Assembly: GCA_016758965.1 (NCBI GenBank)
Contig: JAEPRB010000140.1
Coordinates: 43,185 to 107,184, forward strand
Direction: 5' to 3'
DNA: 64,000 bases
Source of the DNA: Circinella minor
Taxonomy: Eukaryota; Mucoromycota; Mucoromycetes; Mucorales; Lichtheimiaceae
In this document: one piece after another, positions 13,377-28,599 of the stretch
How the letters are laid out: each line of letters begins with the position of its first letter
Position numbering within the stretch: position 1 is the stretch's first letter
Made by a program: the position numbers and the translations under genes
The notes under the pieces: generated by a model
Seen by the model: only the letters and a program-made list of their open reading frames with translations
Told to the model about the DNA's origin: nothing
Database searches by the model: none

Positions 13377-14562
13377 TTCATATACAAAGAGCAGATAAAC
13401 TAAGATACTATAATATTTCCTAGGTATCGGGATGATTGGGTTGATATACATGAAAAAAACCATGCGAATTTCAGTAAATTTGAAGTAAATGGATTTTTTT
13501 TTTTTTAACTTTGGATAAAAACTTTTCGATTCGATGGGGGAAAAAAAAAATTAATGAATGGGATATTACATAGGTAGCGGATCGTTTATTAGTTATATTG
13601 CTTGAACAATGTCAACACCATACTGATACTTGTAAAAAAATGGATGATATACCTAATAATCTTACTACAATACAATCTGAACTTCATTCTCTTAGTGATA
13701 TAGCTGGTAAATTGGGGTGTGGTTGGGGTTTTTGGGTTTCACTATTATATAGTGTCCTGATGTATGATTTAAAACTAAATAAGTCAATGTATCTATTCGT
13801 TCAACAAACCAAAAAAAAAAAATTGTATTCTATAGTTGATTTGAAAAGTAAATTGAAAACATTAGAAGATCGAATAGAAGAAGCAACAGCTGAACATGCT
13901 CGTGGAGAATTTGAAGCATGGAAACGACAAGAAAAGATTCGGGCAAAAGAAGAATTAGCAGAAAAAAGGTAAAAAGTTTTCTTTTTTTTTAAAAAAAAAA
14001 TAGGAGAACATGTTCATTTTGTGTTTTTTTTTTTAATCAAATTCTTATTTTTAATCACTGCGGGGGAAAATTGTTTACTTATAGAATGGAAATAGCACGT
14101 CGAGAATCTTTTCTTAAAGATGCTTATGAAGAACATAATGATACACAAACAAAAAAACGTGTTGAATTATATGAAGCTACATTTAATGCAGAACTAGAAG
14201 ATTATAGAAGACGTAGAGAAAATGAAGTATCTTCACTTTATTCCCGTAAATTTGCCTTTTTTTTTTTTATATATATAATTCGTTTTTTTTTTTTTTTGTT
14301 TTAATTAATAGTACAATGATACTGATATTTTACATATCTATATATAGATACGGATAATGGCACCACTAATAAAACAGCTGCATCCCTTGATTCTGTTCGA
14401 TTAGAAGGTGCAGATACTTCTGGACTAGATATGTTTCTTAAAGATGATGAAAATGCATTCTTACAGGTAAAAGAAAAAAATAATATTTATTTATTTATAA
14501 AGCTCTATATATTTGGATCATAGTTTATGAAAATAACTTAATAATGACAATAATACAATAAT

Positions 14563-14603
<41 letters not shown>

Positions 14604-14877
14604 GATCTATATGCATAATATATGTGTGTTTGTGTGAATGTGTGTGTGGGGGGAACGGGGAATATTTATATAGTCTGATCATATCACAACTACCAGTGGT
14701 GATAGGACAAATAAAAAGACTTCCAGTGTACCTGTACAAGAAGAAACAACTATAACAACGAAACCTCATGATAATTTGAAGGATAAATCAAATTCGTATT
14801 CGGAGGAGGAGGAGGATGATGATGGAGGAGGAATCGAAATATTAGGAGATGAAGATTATCATAGTCATAGTGATTAG
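12808..14877 (+). CDS. Dysbindin-like coiled-coil protein (putative BLOC-1 subunit)
   Basis: Ten exons: 12808-12869, 12955-12993, 13088-13138, 13214-13327, 13424-13484, 13574-13706, 13836-13968, 14085-14245, 14348-14466 and 14674-14877; 1077 nt, 358 aa. Human dysbindin is 351 aa. The order of features matches DTNBP1: a Y-x-D-x-W segment (YRDDWVDIHEK, about residue 90), a helical stretch with LLVILLEQCQHHTDTCKKM, a charged coiled coil (KRQEKIRAKEELAEKR through RRESFLKDAYEEH, like human KERQKFFEEAFQQD), then GLDMFLKDDENAFLQ, like the human ALDVFLNSGGEEN motif. The tail is acidic (EEEEDDDGGG). BLOC-1 acts in endosome-to-lysosome-related-organelle traffic. The family call is from pattern resemblance; a generic coiled-coil protein is the alternative. 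Its stop lies 3 bp from the stop of the opposing protease gene. Confidence 0.6.
14565..14600 (+). repeat. (GT)18 microsatellite in the last intron of the dysbindin-like gene
   Basis: Eighteen uninterrupted GT units, followed by interrupted TGTG and G runs up to about 14660, all inside the intron between 14467 and 14673. Confidence 0.9.
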
Positions 14878-14880
14878 AAA

Positions 14881-16323
14881 TTAACATCGTTTTGAAGGAG
14901 CCATTTGGATATGAGGAACTTGTACATTAAATATAATATAATGATTTTTGATAAATGCACCACCAATAATTGTAAATGGCATACCAGCATAAGCAAAACC
15001 TGCTGTACATGATTTATCTTGTTCCACATAAATAAGCGAATCGGGTGGAACCATAAATTTAGTATTAGCTATAGTAAATACAAGTGGTTCAAGTTTGCTT
15101 TTATCACACGTAATTTTAAATGTTCCATTGCCATTATCTGTAGCATTATATTTTTTAGCTACTGTTTGTGCGATATCATCGGGTAAGATTAAAAGAGTGG
15201 TTCCCGTATCAACAATAGCAGTTAAATTTTTGCCAAATGTTTCGTTTCCAGTACTTATTGATTCAACATTGACACCCCAAAAACCTAAAAAAAGAAAAAA
15301 AAATTATAGTTGTGTTATTTGTTATGTTAGTATATATGCAGCTATATCGATCCCATTCAATTTTTTTTTTTTATTACCTTCCGATTTATCAATAGGGATC
15401 GTGGTAAGATTTCCAGCAATATGCTTCGGATTATAATCGCCAAATAAAAGTTCTATATATAATTTGTAAAATTATTATTAATCACTTTTTTTTTTTATAG
15501 CAAAAGCGGTGATATTAAAGAAACATTGGGTTTTATATTTACCACCCCCACCCCCTTCAGAAGCTTTTCCATAATAGACACTGAATATAGGTTGATTAAT
15601 GAGTTGTTGACGAATTAAATTTTCCATAGGACTAACGACATGAGGAATAGTTGCTATTGAATTAAAACCAAGACCTAAAATACCATCGGTTGGACAATCT
15701 TCAAAAACTTGAGAACGATAAGATGCTAATTGTAATGTTTGTCGTTTGATATTGAAACCACCTAAATTAACAGTATCATAGCCGACGTGACCACCTGCTG
15801 TCGATCCATCTCCATAAGTAATGGTCCAACTTCCAAGCGTATGAGTATATGAAATAGATGCGTATGGGTTGTATTTAGTTCGTGTCGTTCCACATGATAA
15901 ACATTTTATGCAAGCTAAAAATTATTATTTTAGTATTTCATTATATATATATATATATATATATGAAATGTTCTTATTGAAAAAATTCTATTTACCAAAC
16001 CAAAGGTCAGAAGACCCAGTGTCAAAATTAAGTTTAAGTTTTTGACTTGGTGTACCGACAGAAACAGTTCCATAGTATTCGAGATCATAACCACTCTCAT
16101 TCAATGGAATGGCACCGTTTTGTTTTTGTACAGTGTTAATTCTTATATCGTCCGCACCATAGACATTGCCGTGTAATGGTGCATCGTAATATCGTGCATA
16201 TTTTGATTGAGCGCGTTGAACTGATTTACCTGCATCGGCAACATAGTTGGGATCAATTGTAAGTTCTAAACCTGCTACCAAACTAAACAAGTAGCTGGCT
16301 AAAACAGGTGTGATCCATATCAT
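14881..16323 (-). CDS. Secreted pepsin-like aspartic protease (A1 family, rhizopuspepsin-like)
   Basis: Exons (minus): 16323-15996, 15914-15543, 15452-15378 and 15284-14881; 1179 nt, 392 aa, the length of rhizopuspepsin precursors. The N-terminus is a signal peptide ([18 protein letters not shown]) followed by a propeptide. Two catalytic motifs are present, [10 protein letters not shown] (Asp near residue 101) and IVDTGTTLL (Asp near 284), with a flap Tyr in [10 protein letters not shown]. Three Cys pairs are plausible, one around ACIKCLSC. It should cleave proteins at acid pH outside the cell or in the vacuole. The ATG chosen is the first in frame; the frame extends 15 nt further up only through non-ATG codons. 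It is tail-to-tail with the dysbindin-like gene, so the 3' UTRs must overlap. Confidence 0.95.
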
Positions 16324-17235
16324 CAGATAGGTTCGCAAATAAACAATAAAAGAATAATAATAATAATAATAAAAATAAAAATCACACGTTGTAATTTGTT
16401 AAAAAAAGAAAAGGGGGTGAGTTTGCCGCCTTCTAATATATTGCGACTATCTTAATTATTTGTTATAAAATAAGAAAGAAAAAGAGTGAATAAAAAAATA
16501 ACAACAACAACAAAAAAAAAAAAATAGGTTTTTCAATGGATTGAAAGTTTTTATTCTTCTTTTTGATAGTTAAATATAAGATTAGTGTAACATAGTAACA
16601 CAAACAAAATATAAAACCATTTTATAAGAGCTATTTTTTCATTTTTTTTTTATAAAAATGTACTTCGTTACACCAGATTAGGTCCCCTGTTTCTCCCTTC
16701 AAGTTTATTTTAATGTAGCATTTGTGTTCAATGTAATAACAATAAGTTTTTTTTTTTTGGTTTCCTTCTAATCCATCAAATTAAGTAATTTATAATATAT
16801 ATGTCAATTAAATTTAAGCATTTAATTTTTTTTTTTTTATCTTGGAAAACAACTCTTATCTAGGAGATTTTGTAAAAAAAAAAAAGAGTGGTATAATTTC
16901 TTTTCATTTTTCTATTCTTACACTTTTGAGTTCTTATTTTTTTTTTTTTTTTAAATATACTAAAAGTATATAAAAAAACTCTTTGATTTTACAATCTATT
17001 ACTGTATATCCATTATTCTTTTCCAACAGTTTAGTAGATCAAGGCTTGTTAATGCTTGTTGTTCACTATTTCGAATTTATTAATTTATCTGATCTAAATG
17101 AATACATATTTGTAGGTATGAAAGTAATATAATATATATATATATATGATTATCTACCCCGTTGCATCGGCATAGATGAAGAAAGATATATTATGGTTCA
17201 TTTTAATAGGTTATTGATCACCATGGATACTACCT

Positions 17236-17310
17236 TTGTTGGGAAAAAAGAAAGAGCATGAGTCCAAGTTGATCCATCACCATAACTACGTTGATAGAAC
17301 TTTTATTAAA
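17236..17310 (-). pseudogene. Possible aspartic-protease fragment
   Basis: On the minus strand one frame reads QRSYGDGSTWTHALSF, carrying the YGDG flap motif of pepsin-like proteases; the intact neighbour has [10 protein letters not shown]. The surrounding frames contain stops and no catalytic DTG is visible, so if real it is a remnant of a paralog next to the intact gene. The match is only about ten residues and may be chance. Confidence 0.25.
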
Positions 17311-18044
17311 ATTTGTTGTTAATGTATAAATTGTTGTTAATGTATTATGATTTTTGGGAAGATGGAACATTCTTAATAAATATGTTTATCCATTTTATAA
17401 AATAATTCTATTCTATAATTAATAGTCTTTCAATAGTAAATTAAATAGAATCCAGTTATTAACAGGGGGAAGTTTTTTCCTCAGTAACGGTCAGGATAAT
17501 TTTTTTTAACATGTTCCCAGTACCTAATCGTTCTTGTCCAGGCGGAATCAAAAGTCCAATTTCCCTGAAAAAGCAGGGTCCTGTTTTATTTTTATTTTAT
17601 TCCCTTATTGTTCTTAACACCAAAAAAAAAGAGTAGTTTATTCAAAATAATCAATACTTCTTTTCATAACACTCATTATATTATAGTAAAATAAATAATT
17701 AACAACAACGAAGAAAAAAAAAAATTATCCGAAAATAGAAGTTACTACTTCAAAACACAATGAATGAATTGAATGAAAAGCTGTAAAGCTGTCAGTTTTT
17801 TTTTTTTTTTTTTTTTCATAAAAAAAAAAATGATTGGTTAAGATTTTTCAACACAACAAAATTTTTTTTTTCTTTATCAGAAAAAAATTGAATTCAAATA
17901 GAACTGGACTTGTCGATTTTTTTTTTTGGGTTTCTTTCTCTAACAAAACTTCTTCCAAGAAAAAAAAAAAAAAAAAAAAAACTTTCTCTTTTTTTTTTTT
18001 TTTTTTCCTCTTCTTTCTTAAAGGGCTTGCCTATTTTTTTATAA

Positions 18045-20759
<2,715 letters not shown>

Positions 20760-22195
20760 AAAAAATTATAATGTTTTTTTTTTTTTGTTGTTTTTTTACT
20801 TTTGGTTTTTTTTCTTTTAATTAGTCAATTTATTTGCCCAGTTTTTTGAAATTACCTTTATTACAAACAGAAAAAAAGAAAAATAGTTTATCAATCCCCT
20901 TTGAGAAAGAGAGTCTTTTTATATAATAAAATAAATAAAATATATATATATATATATATATATATTTTATATTTTTCAAATCAAAGGTTCTTTTTAAACA
21001 ATGAGAAAGGATTTGAGACTTATATAAGCTTTATTTATTTTTAAAAAAGAAAAGAAACGTACAAGTGGAGAAACCATTTCATGTTTCATTGATATGAAAA
21101 ATTCAGCTATAATTATCTAGGTTGATTAGGTAGAGAACAAAAGTGGGTATTTGTATTGCGGTATTGTTAATTATCTGGAACTTTCTATATTCAGTGCAGT
21201 CAATATTTTTTTTAAGTTACAATACATCATCACGTGTCTCAACACAATTCATGCATTAAAAAATATTCATATGCATGTACCTAACTGTTATATATATATA
21301 TATAACGAACCCCCCTCCTCCTCCTCCAATAAGAAGATTTCTCTAATATAGCATGGTATATGTACCTTGCCAAGTTGTTTTGAAAAATATAGATAAAATT
21401 TACTACTATCTAATTCGCATTGCATCAACAAGCGAGATCTTGAACTCTTCGTTTATTACTGTGTTACCATAAATAACAATGGTTGGTTTCCACCTGATGA
21501 GTTTCTCATCGTTTCACTCTATCTGTTACGACTATAATAATTATCATAAGTTTCGCTCCATATGGATTATGTCACAAGAAGGCATCTGATATTAGAATTC
21601 TTTCATAGGTGAATCGTGTGTGCATGGTTATGGGATGTATCAATATACTCTAATCGACAAAAATACCATAGGAACATATGAAAACATCGAGCATCCTTTC
21701 GAAAATCAGTAGACTCTATTCATATAATTAAATATATATACTTGAAATAATATATTCACCTTTCGATACATTATTATACGTAACATTTTTAGAAAAAATG
21801 AAAAATAAAATGGCAGAGGAAATACTTTTGTGGTATGATATTCTATCCATTACAAATAATGTAATTTCGATAGTTAATAAAGCTTCCTCACTTTTCACCA
21901 CGAAAGTAATTAGTTAGTAAAAACCTATTAAAAAAAAAATAACAATTCCTACCCATTCCATTATGTCGCTGGCCATCATTGGCTATTAAAAAAAATAAAG
22001 TCAAATCGTTTTATCTCTATAACTACCATCCTCTCTTCCTATACTCTGGTAGTGCTAGCTACCCCCCACCCCTTCCCCTAACTTTCTTTTCTAACTCAAT
22101 TTGGTTTACCCACTCATTTGACATAAAGAAGCTTGAAATTGATATAATTTTTTACTATAATATTGCAAACGAAATATATATTTTTTTCAATTAAA
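20760..22195. other. Intergenic region between PAB1 and DUF423 gene
   Basis: 1.4 kb. PAB1 3' UTR with T-runs, a TA repeat at about 20939-20966, then mixed-composition AT-rich DNA without recognised genes or RNA genes. Confidence 0.6.
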
Positions 22196-22714
22196 TTATA
22201 ATAAGAGAGCTGCCCAACCTGCCATCATGGAAAGTCCTGAGAGTGGAGTTACTGGACCGAGGAAACGGAACTGATCACGTTTTAATGTTAACAAATAAAT
22301 AGAACCACTGAAACCAATAGTACCACCCAACATTAAGGGTAAGACAGCAGGGTGAATGCGTCTAACAGTTGAAGGAATGGACGATATAGCTACAATGGCA
22401 ACAGCATGCATGAGTTGGTAATGGGCCGCCATACTCCAGTTCTATATACATATACACATTACTGGATTGTTAATCTATTGTAATGAACAAGCGAAACGAT
22501 TTATTTATTTATTTTTTACCTTAAGTTTTGTTGCATCGTCACCAACAACCTTAACCAAACCATGGGCACCAAAAGCACCAAGACCTACTGCACTAAGCCC
22601 TTTTTTTTTGTTTGTTTCATATCGTTAGTTATCTTTAATATCATAAATGTTTATGCATAGATTATATTTTTTTTTACCAAGTAAACTGCCAGCTTTCCAA
22701 TAAAAATTGCTCAT
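22196..22714 (-). CDS. DUF423 / TMEM256-like small membrane protein
   Basis: Exons (minus): 22714-22678, 22599-22520 and 22441-22196; 363 nt, 120 aa. The sequence follows the DUF423 (bacterial YgdD, animal TMEM256) pattern: an N-terminal hydrophobic segment with LLGLSAVGLGAFGAHGL, the NWSMAAHYQLMHAVAI block, a central helix PAVLPLMLGGTIGFSGSIYL, then GPVTPLSGLSMMAGWAALLL at the C-terminus. Four transmembrane helices are expected. Function is not established for the family; the animal protein is often found in mitochondrial membrane proteomes. The small first exon (12 codons plus 1 nt) supplies the start; all junctions keep frame. Confidence 0.88.
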
Positions 22715-22942
22715 AGTATAAAGTAGCGTTAAAAAAGTGAAAGAAGCAAAAAAAAGTGTTGAGTTTCCGACAGGCGGAAAAAGAGGAAATCGATGGTGGA
22801 AGCCTTTTTCATGTTGAAGTTAAATTATTTGCTTGTGAAGCATCTCTATATCAATGCAAAACTGGTGTGTTTTTTTTAAAAAAAAACATTCTTGCTACAT
22901 CTGTGTTATTATACTATATATTATCATAGTTATTGTTGTGGA

Positions 22943-22979
<37 letters not shown>

Positions 22980-24188
22980 GTGGACGTCTAATGTACAACG
23001 AAAGTATATTTATTACGGGTCACGCCCTCGGTCTGACTATGCATTTTGGCGCGCCCGTATTCATTCCTTCTCCCGTTTTGACATACTCCATTTTTGTTAC
23101 TTCTCTGAACTTTTTAATTTATCTCAGTCTTCCCTCTTAACTTATCTCTTTCATTGATGTGTATTTAATCTCGTCTTCCACCTACGTCTTTTCTCCAGCT
23201 GCCCTCAAATTCTTACTTTGTGAACTGGGTGACAGGAATAAGCTGAAATCAGTACGTGTTCAAGTAATTAAGTCTTTAATAAAATAAATAATTTCAACAT
23301 ATATACTACGCATCAAAATAAACATGTATGACGAAGAAAATATATTTGTAAGAATCTTTTTTTATATATACCCGATTAGTTACTATAAAGCAATAGCACA
23401 TTATTATAATAGTACGTAGTAGATACATAAATTTGATCGAAATATAAAATAATAGATACTTTTGATTAGCATTTTTTCTCTTTCGATACCATTGATGTTG
23501 TTTTGTGACAATAATCTCTTATAACATCTAGAGTACAGTAAAAAGAATTGAGATAGAAATTAGTAGTAAGTAATTTTTATAAGCATAAAGAGAAATAAAA
23601 AGTATAAGCTACTAACGTACTTATAGAAAATCAAAAAATTTACTGTATCGATACTATTGTATCATTTTTTTTTTTACCAACTATGTCCACATGATCTATG
23701 TGTTAATTACAACAATTTTTTTTTATTTGTTTCAAAAATCTAAGGATTGTTGGGTAACAAATAACAAGTCAGGTTAAAATTCACTATTTCTTATACGTAT
23801 AATATTCTCTCCATAATACAAATGACTATTTTGTTTTTCATGTATAGCTGATAATAATGAGACTGATATTGTCATAAAACTTGAATATAAAATAACCGGA
23901 ACTTCCCCCCCCCCGCCCCCTTCCTGAAGTGTGACATTATCGATTAGAAATGATTGACCACTTTAACTATCTTTGGATAGTAATTATTCTATAACAACAA
24001 AAATGAAAGTTCCCTTGTAATTCATCTCTCATTTAACTTGATATACTTTTTTTCCCTTTGTATCTTTTCCCGAACAATATATATATATTGGGGTTTTTCC
24101 CTCCGTTTTCTGTTTCCGCATAATTACAAATTTAAATCCAATAAAAACTTGCAAAACAACTATTTTTTATGATATATCAGCAGCGCGC
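22715..24188. other. Divergent intergenic region, DUF423 gene / RFT1
   Basis: 1.5 kb between opposed starts, with a T8A9 junction at 22870-22886, a TA repeat near 22946-22974, a GC-richer patch around 23010-23060 and a C-run near 23906-23920. No gene found. Confidence 0.6.
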
Positions 24189-26227
24189 ATGGATCAAGAC
24201 AACAAAAAAAGTAACGATACAAAACAACCGCCTTTATCGTCAAATACCAATAATAATAATGACGATTTACTTGCCTCATCAGCGAAAGGAGCAGGTTATT
24301 TAGTACTTTTACAGTTTGCATCACGCATGTTGACATTCGGATTACATCAGATCGTTTTACGATATACTACCGCTGAAACTTTAGGTATTGCTTCTGTCAA
24401 GTTAGAATTACTTCTTTCAACTATTTTATTCATTTCACGTGAAGGATTCCGATGTGCTTTGTTACGTGGTGACGACAATAATGACAACAATAACAATAAA
24501 ACACACGATCGTCTTGGTAACAACAACAACAACAATAATAATAATGAACAAAAAATAACCAACTTGGCTTATATTCCCACCATTCTTGGTCTTATTACTA
24601 CATGTCTTGCTTGTGGTTATTACTTGTCCACTATTGATACAATAACAGCAACAAAATATCCATATTATCGTACGTCTGTTCTATTATTTGGAATAGCTGC
24701 ATTTGCCGAATTATTAGTAGAACCTTTATTTATATTGGCAATGAATCGACTCTATTTTCAACTTCGAGTTTCAGTAGAAGGGGTTGCTGTACTTTTACGA
24801 TGTTTTATTACTTTTGGACTGACATTAGCAGGTGCTTCTAAAGCTGGATTAGGATCCAATCATAATAGTTATGGTGTATTAGCTTTCGCTGTAGCTCAAT
24901 TAGTATTTGGATTAACTATGGCGATTGGTTATCTTGGATTCTTTTTTAAAAAAGTTCAACAAAATGAAATTGATATGCATATTTTATATCCAAGAAAATT
25001 AATTGATGATAATGGAAGGTAAAAAAAAAAAAGAAATGTAGAAGAGGAAGAAATGAAATGGATAGTTTTTCCTTTTTTTTTTTTTACTAAAACTATATAA
25101 AATAATAGATCGTATTGGTTTGATACTCAAATGTTCAATTTGGCTTCAACATTAACCAAACAATCTCTTTTGAAACATGTATTGACAGAAGGAGATAAAA
25201 TGTTAATTTCAGTATTAAGCACAGATGATAATCAAGGTGTTTATGCATTTGTTGTCAATTATGGTAAATGTTGTAGTTTTTTTTTTTTTTTAGAAAAAAA
25301 AAACAATATATACAATATATTTCTATTTTCTAATTGTGTTCTTTCCTTTTGGTAATAGGATCATTGATTGTACGAATACTTTTTCAACCTCTTGAAGAAG
25401 CGAGTCGCACATTTTTTTCTAAATTATTAACTACCAAAAATACTCGAAATACTCAGACTGCCAAAGATGTTATTCTTCTTGTACTTCGATTCCACGTGAT
25501 GCTTGGCCTTTTATTTATATGTTTTGCAACAAATTATACATCAACATTGATCGATTTACTGGTAGGCAAAGAATGGTCAACCGAACGTAATGCACCTGCT
25601 GTTCTATCAGCCTATTGCTTATATGTACCCATCATGGGAATTAATGGTATTACTGAAGCGTTTGTACAAGCTGCTGCTTCCAAAAATGATTTGACCATTT
25701 TAAGTTACTACATGATTGTTTTTTCAGCATGTTTTATGGCATCTGGTTATTTCTTTATGAGTATATTAAATATGGGTGCTATCGGATTGGTATTAGCCAA
25801 TATGGTGAATCTTTCTATACGTATTGCATATAGTTGGAATTATATTCAACGTTATTTTCAACACAATTCCATCAGTGGGGATAATACTGTCATTACTAAG
25901 AATTCAATGAGTATTAAACAATGGTTTCCAAGTACTGTGACCATTGCCGCATTTGTTGGATCGTGGGCGATCACTCGATGGAGTGAAGAAACAATAGGTT
26001 GGGGAACATTCTATCAAAAAATGATACATATCACAATCGGTGGTCTGTGTTTCCTAGTAGTCGCTGGTACGACGTAAGTTTCAAAGAAAAAGTAGAAATA
26101 AAAGAAAAGGAGAGAGTAAATTAGAAGCAAATTAAAAAATTAAATTGATTTTTATGTTAGAGCATGGAAAGAACGTAGTTGGTTCCAAGATATGCGACGA
26201 TTGGTCAAGGCACAGAAAACTGCATGA
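24189..26227 (+). CDS. RFT1: RFT1, ER membrane protein of N-glycan lipid-linked oligosaccharide assembly
   Basis: Exons: 24189-25018, 25109-25263, 25359-26073 and 26161-26227; 1767 nt, 588 aa. Multi-pass protein of the MOP flippase superfamily, required for Man5GlcNAc2-PP-dolichol to become available in the ER lumen; whether it is the flippase itself is disputed. Family hallmarks seen: the N-terminal AGYLVLLQFASRMLTFGLHQ, then ASVKLELLLSTILFISREGFR, FTQ-like SYWFDTQMFN, LTEGDKMLISVLS and the central LIVRILFQPLEEASRTFFSKLL. Two Asn/Asp-rich low-complexity inserts (about residues 18-27 and 96-118) lengthen it relative to the usual 540 aa; the second falls in a loop between membrane segments. 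The extreme C-terminus is short and basic. It ends in TGA, showing TGA is a normal stop here. Confidence 0.95.
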
Positions 26228-27134
26228 TATGATTAATAAATTTTAATTTTCTTTGTGGAAGGCTGAGTTTTCTTTATGTTGGCCATTTGGAAATAAAAGT
26301 GTGTAATTATAATGGGGGCTTTGCTATAATTATAAAAGTGTGTTATGTTAATAGCTAAGCCCATTTTTTTTAACCTGCTATATATAAAATTATAATACGC
26401 TTTGCCATTATAATAATCAATCCATCCAAGTTTGTAAAGGCACTTTAAGATTTGTTGACTTTTCCAAACAATCTTTTTCTTTTCTGAACGGATCTATCGT
26501 CCCGATTTACTGGGTTTTTTTTTTTAGTTTTTCATTTCTATTTGAGCTTTTTACTATGTTTTTATCTGATAATATCTATACTTTTGGTTTTTAATAAAAT
26601 TTATTTAGTATATATTCATTATACTGGATGTTTTATTCTATAATAATAATAATAATAATGATATATTTTGTATGAGAAAATAAAAAAAAGAACTCCCATC
26701 AATTGTGATTGTGTGTGTGTGTGTGTGTTGAGAATATAAAAGCATAGGACGGAAAACAAATTCGAAACAGAATATTGAAATATACTCTCTTTCAGAACAT
26801 CAAGAATTGTGTTACTCCATGAAAAAAGAGACCAAGATGGAATAATTTATATAAGCCTTTTCTATTCACTTACTATAATAATTAATGTGATTCATTTTTT
26901 CGTTCCTCTTTCTTCTTCTCTCTTTTTTTTTTTGGTTAATTATACTTTCCTTCTTGATTTAACATCTCTCCCCCCCTACAACCTTTTCCTTTATCAAACA
27001 ACAGTTACTCTCTTTTTTCTTGCTTATAATTCTTCTCGCCCCCATCCTCTTTCCTTCATTTTTTTAATCTCTTACTCAAACGTATCAAGTCATAATATTA
27101 AATCACCTTTACAAACAAAAGTCAACAGAAAAAA
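26228..27134. other. Intergenic region, RFT1 / secreted orphan
   Basis: 0.9 kb containing the RFT1 3' UTR, an ATA repeat near 26641-26659, a TG repeat near 26711-26728 and a pyrimidine-rich leader (26890-27100) before the next start. No gene seen. Confidence 0.6.
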
Positions 27135-28111
27135 ATGATTCCCACTCATCGCTCTTTGTTACGTGTAGTTTTCGTTACTACAACACTATTCAACATCAGT
27201 ACTTTTGCAGTTCCTCTTGAACAACAACAACATTTCGTCGTTTCTTCTTCTTCTTCTTCTCCTACCAACACGATGGGTATCTCCAACAATTTAGCTATAG
27301 AAAACAGCTTATCTGAATATTATAAAGATATCGTAGATCAAGTGATGGAGTCCGTTACTGAAAGTATTTTTGCGTCTGCTTCTCATTCATTTATGACTGT
27401 TCGACATTATCAAGTATCAAATCATGGTAAAATATATATTTTATTTTTGAATCTATTTAAAAATTATCATAATACTATATGTTAAAAGCTTTAACCACTC
27501 CCCCCCCTTTTCCTTTATCTCAATAATTAGATCAGTGTAAAACATCTTTACCTTCATTTGTTCATGCTTTAGATGACCACTTGACTCTTGTGCGTTCGAA
27601 CCTATTGGCTTCTGTTCGACCATTAGTTCAATCCGATTTACAAGTCATTCTTCCCATGGAGGAATTAGCTTCTTCTTCTGAATTAACTCTCACTACACGT
27701 GTGAATAGAGTTGTCATTCATTTGAATCAACGTTTAGCAGAACAATTGGGACACATGATCAATGTGGACGAAGCAACAGATAAAATTATTCGTCAATCAC
27801 TTGTAGATAATCGTTATTTAGCTCACTGTACAGGTCAAAAGTCAGCTCAATTACAATTGGAACAATTATTAGCTGCTTTAACATCCTTTTTCAATTCACC
27901 CAAAAAAACAAATCAAAGTGTGGAATCTTCTTCCGTAGTTATTGAACAACAACATAAAAAGAAACCACGTCATCGATCTATTGAAACTAATGAAGCTGTT
28001 CTTATGTCTCAATGGTTACATTCTTGGTTATCTGAAATCCCTGGTATCTTGACTATCGAGTTTGATAAACGAATGCATGAAGCTGTACAGTCTGTTCTTG
28101 AAGACTTTTAG
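27135..28111 (+). CDS. Putative secreted protein of unknown function
   Basis: Exons: 27135-27426 and 27531-28111; 873 nt, 290 aa. Family not recognised. The N-terminus (RSLLRVVFVTTTLFNISTFAVP) looks like a signal peptide with cleavage near residue 26. A Q- and S-rich stretch follows, then a mostly helical body with two candidate Cys (QCKTS near residue 100, HCTG near 200) and heptad-like leucines (LAEQLGHMI, LQLEQLLAALTSFF). A basic patch (KKKPRHR) precedes the C-terminal helical segment. No catalytic motif is visible. It could be an extracellular or vacuolar protein restricted to related fungi. The start is the first ATG after a pyrimidine-rich leader. Confidence 0.75.
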
Positions 28112-28599
28112 GGCTGATGAATAATAACAAACAAACTATATGGAAACCAAACAATCATTATTTAATAACAGATGCTTACGCTATCGTAATAATATAACAA
28201 CCTTGGCCGATCACAACCTATCTTTCATTTTTTTTTGTTACAAAAATAGTATGCAACAAACATGCCGAAACAAATTCATGACGACGAAAAAAACCATGAC
28301 AACCAACTGTCATGTTTTCCACCCTATACACAATGTAACGATAACAACACCAAAGAACTTGATTACCCCTTTTATTTTTCCCATTGTCACTTAGTAACTT
28401 TCTATTTTTCTTTTCTGTAATACTTTTTATCCTCCTTTATAAAAAAAAAATTGTACATACTTTTTCACTTGACACTTTACTTGTTTTTATTTTTATATAA
28501 AAACAAACAAAAGAAGAATGTACAACTTTGAACTCTCTCTCTCTCTTTTTTCCTTTTATAATAAAAAAAAACACATACAATTTTTATTACAATTTTTTT
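28112..28599. other. Intergenic region between converging genes
   Basis: 488 bp of AT-rich 3' UTR sequence with a TC repeat near 28534-28546. A small open frame at 28140-28394 lacks any protein-like pattern and is not called. Confidence 0.6.
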
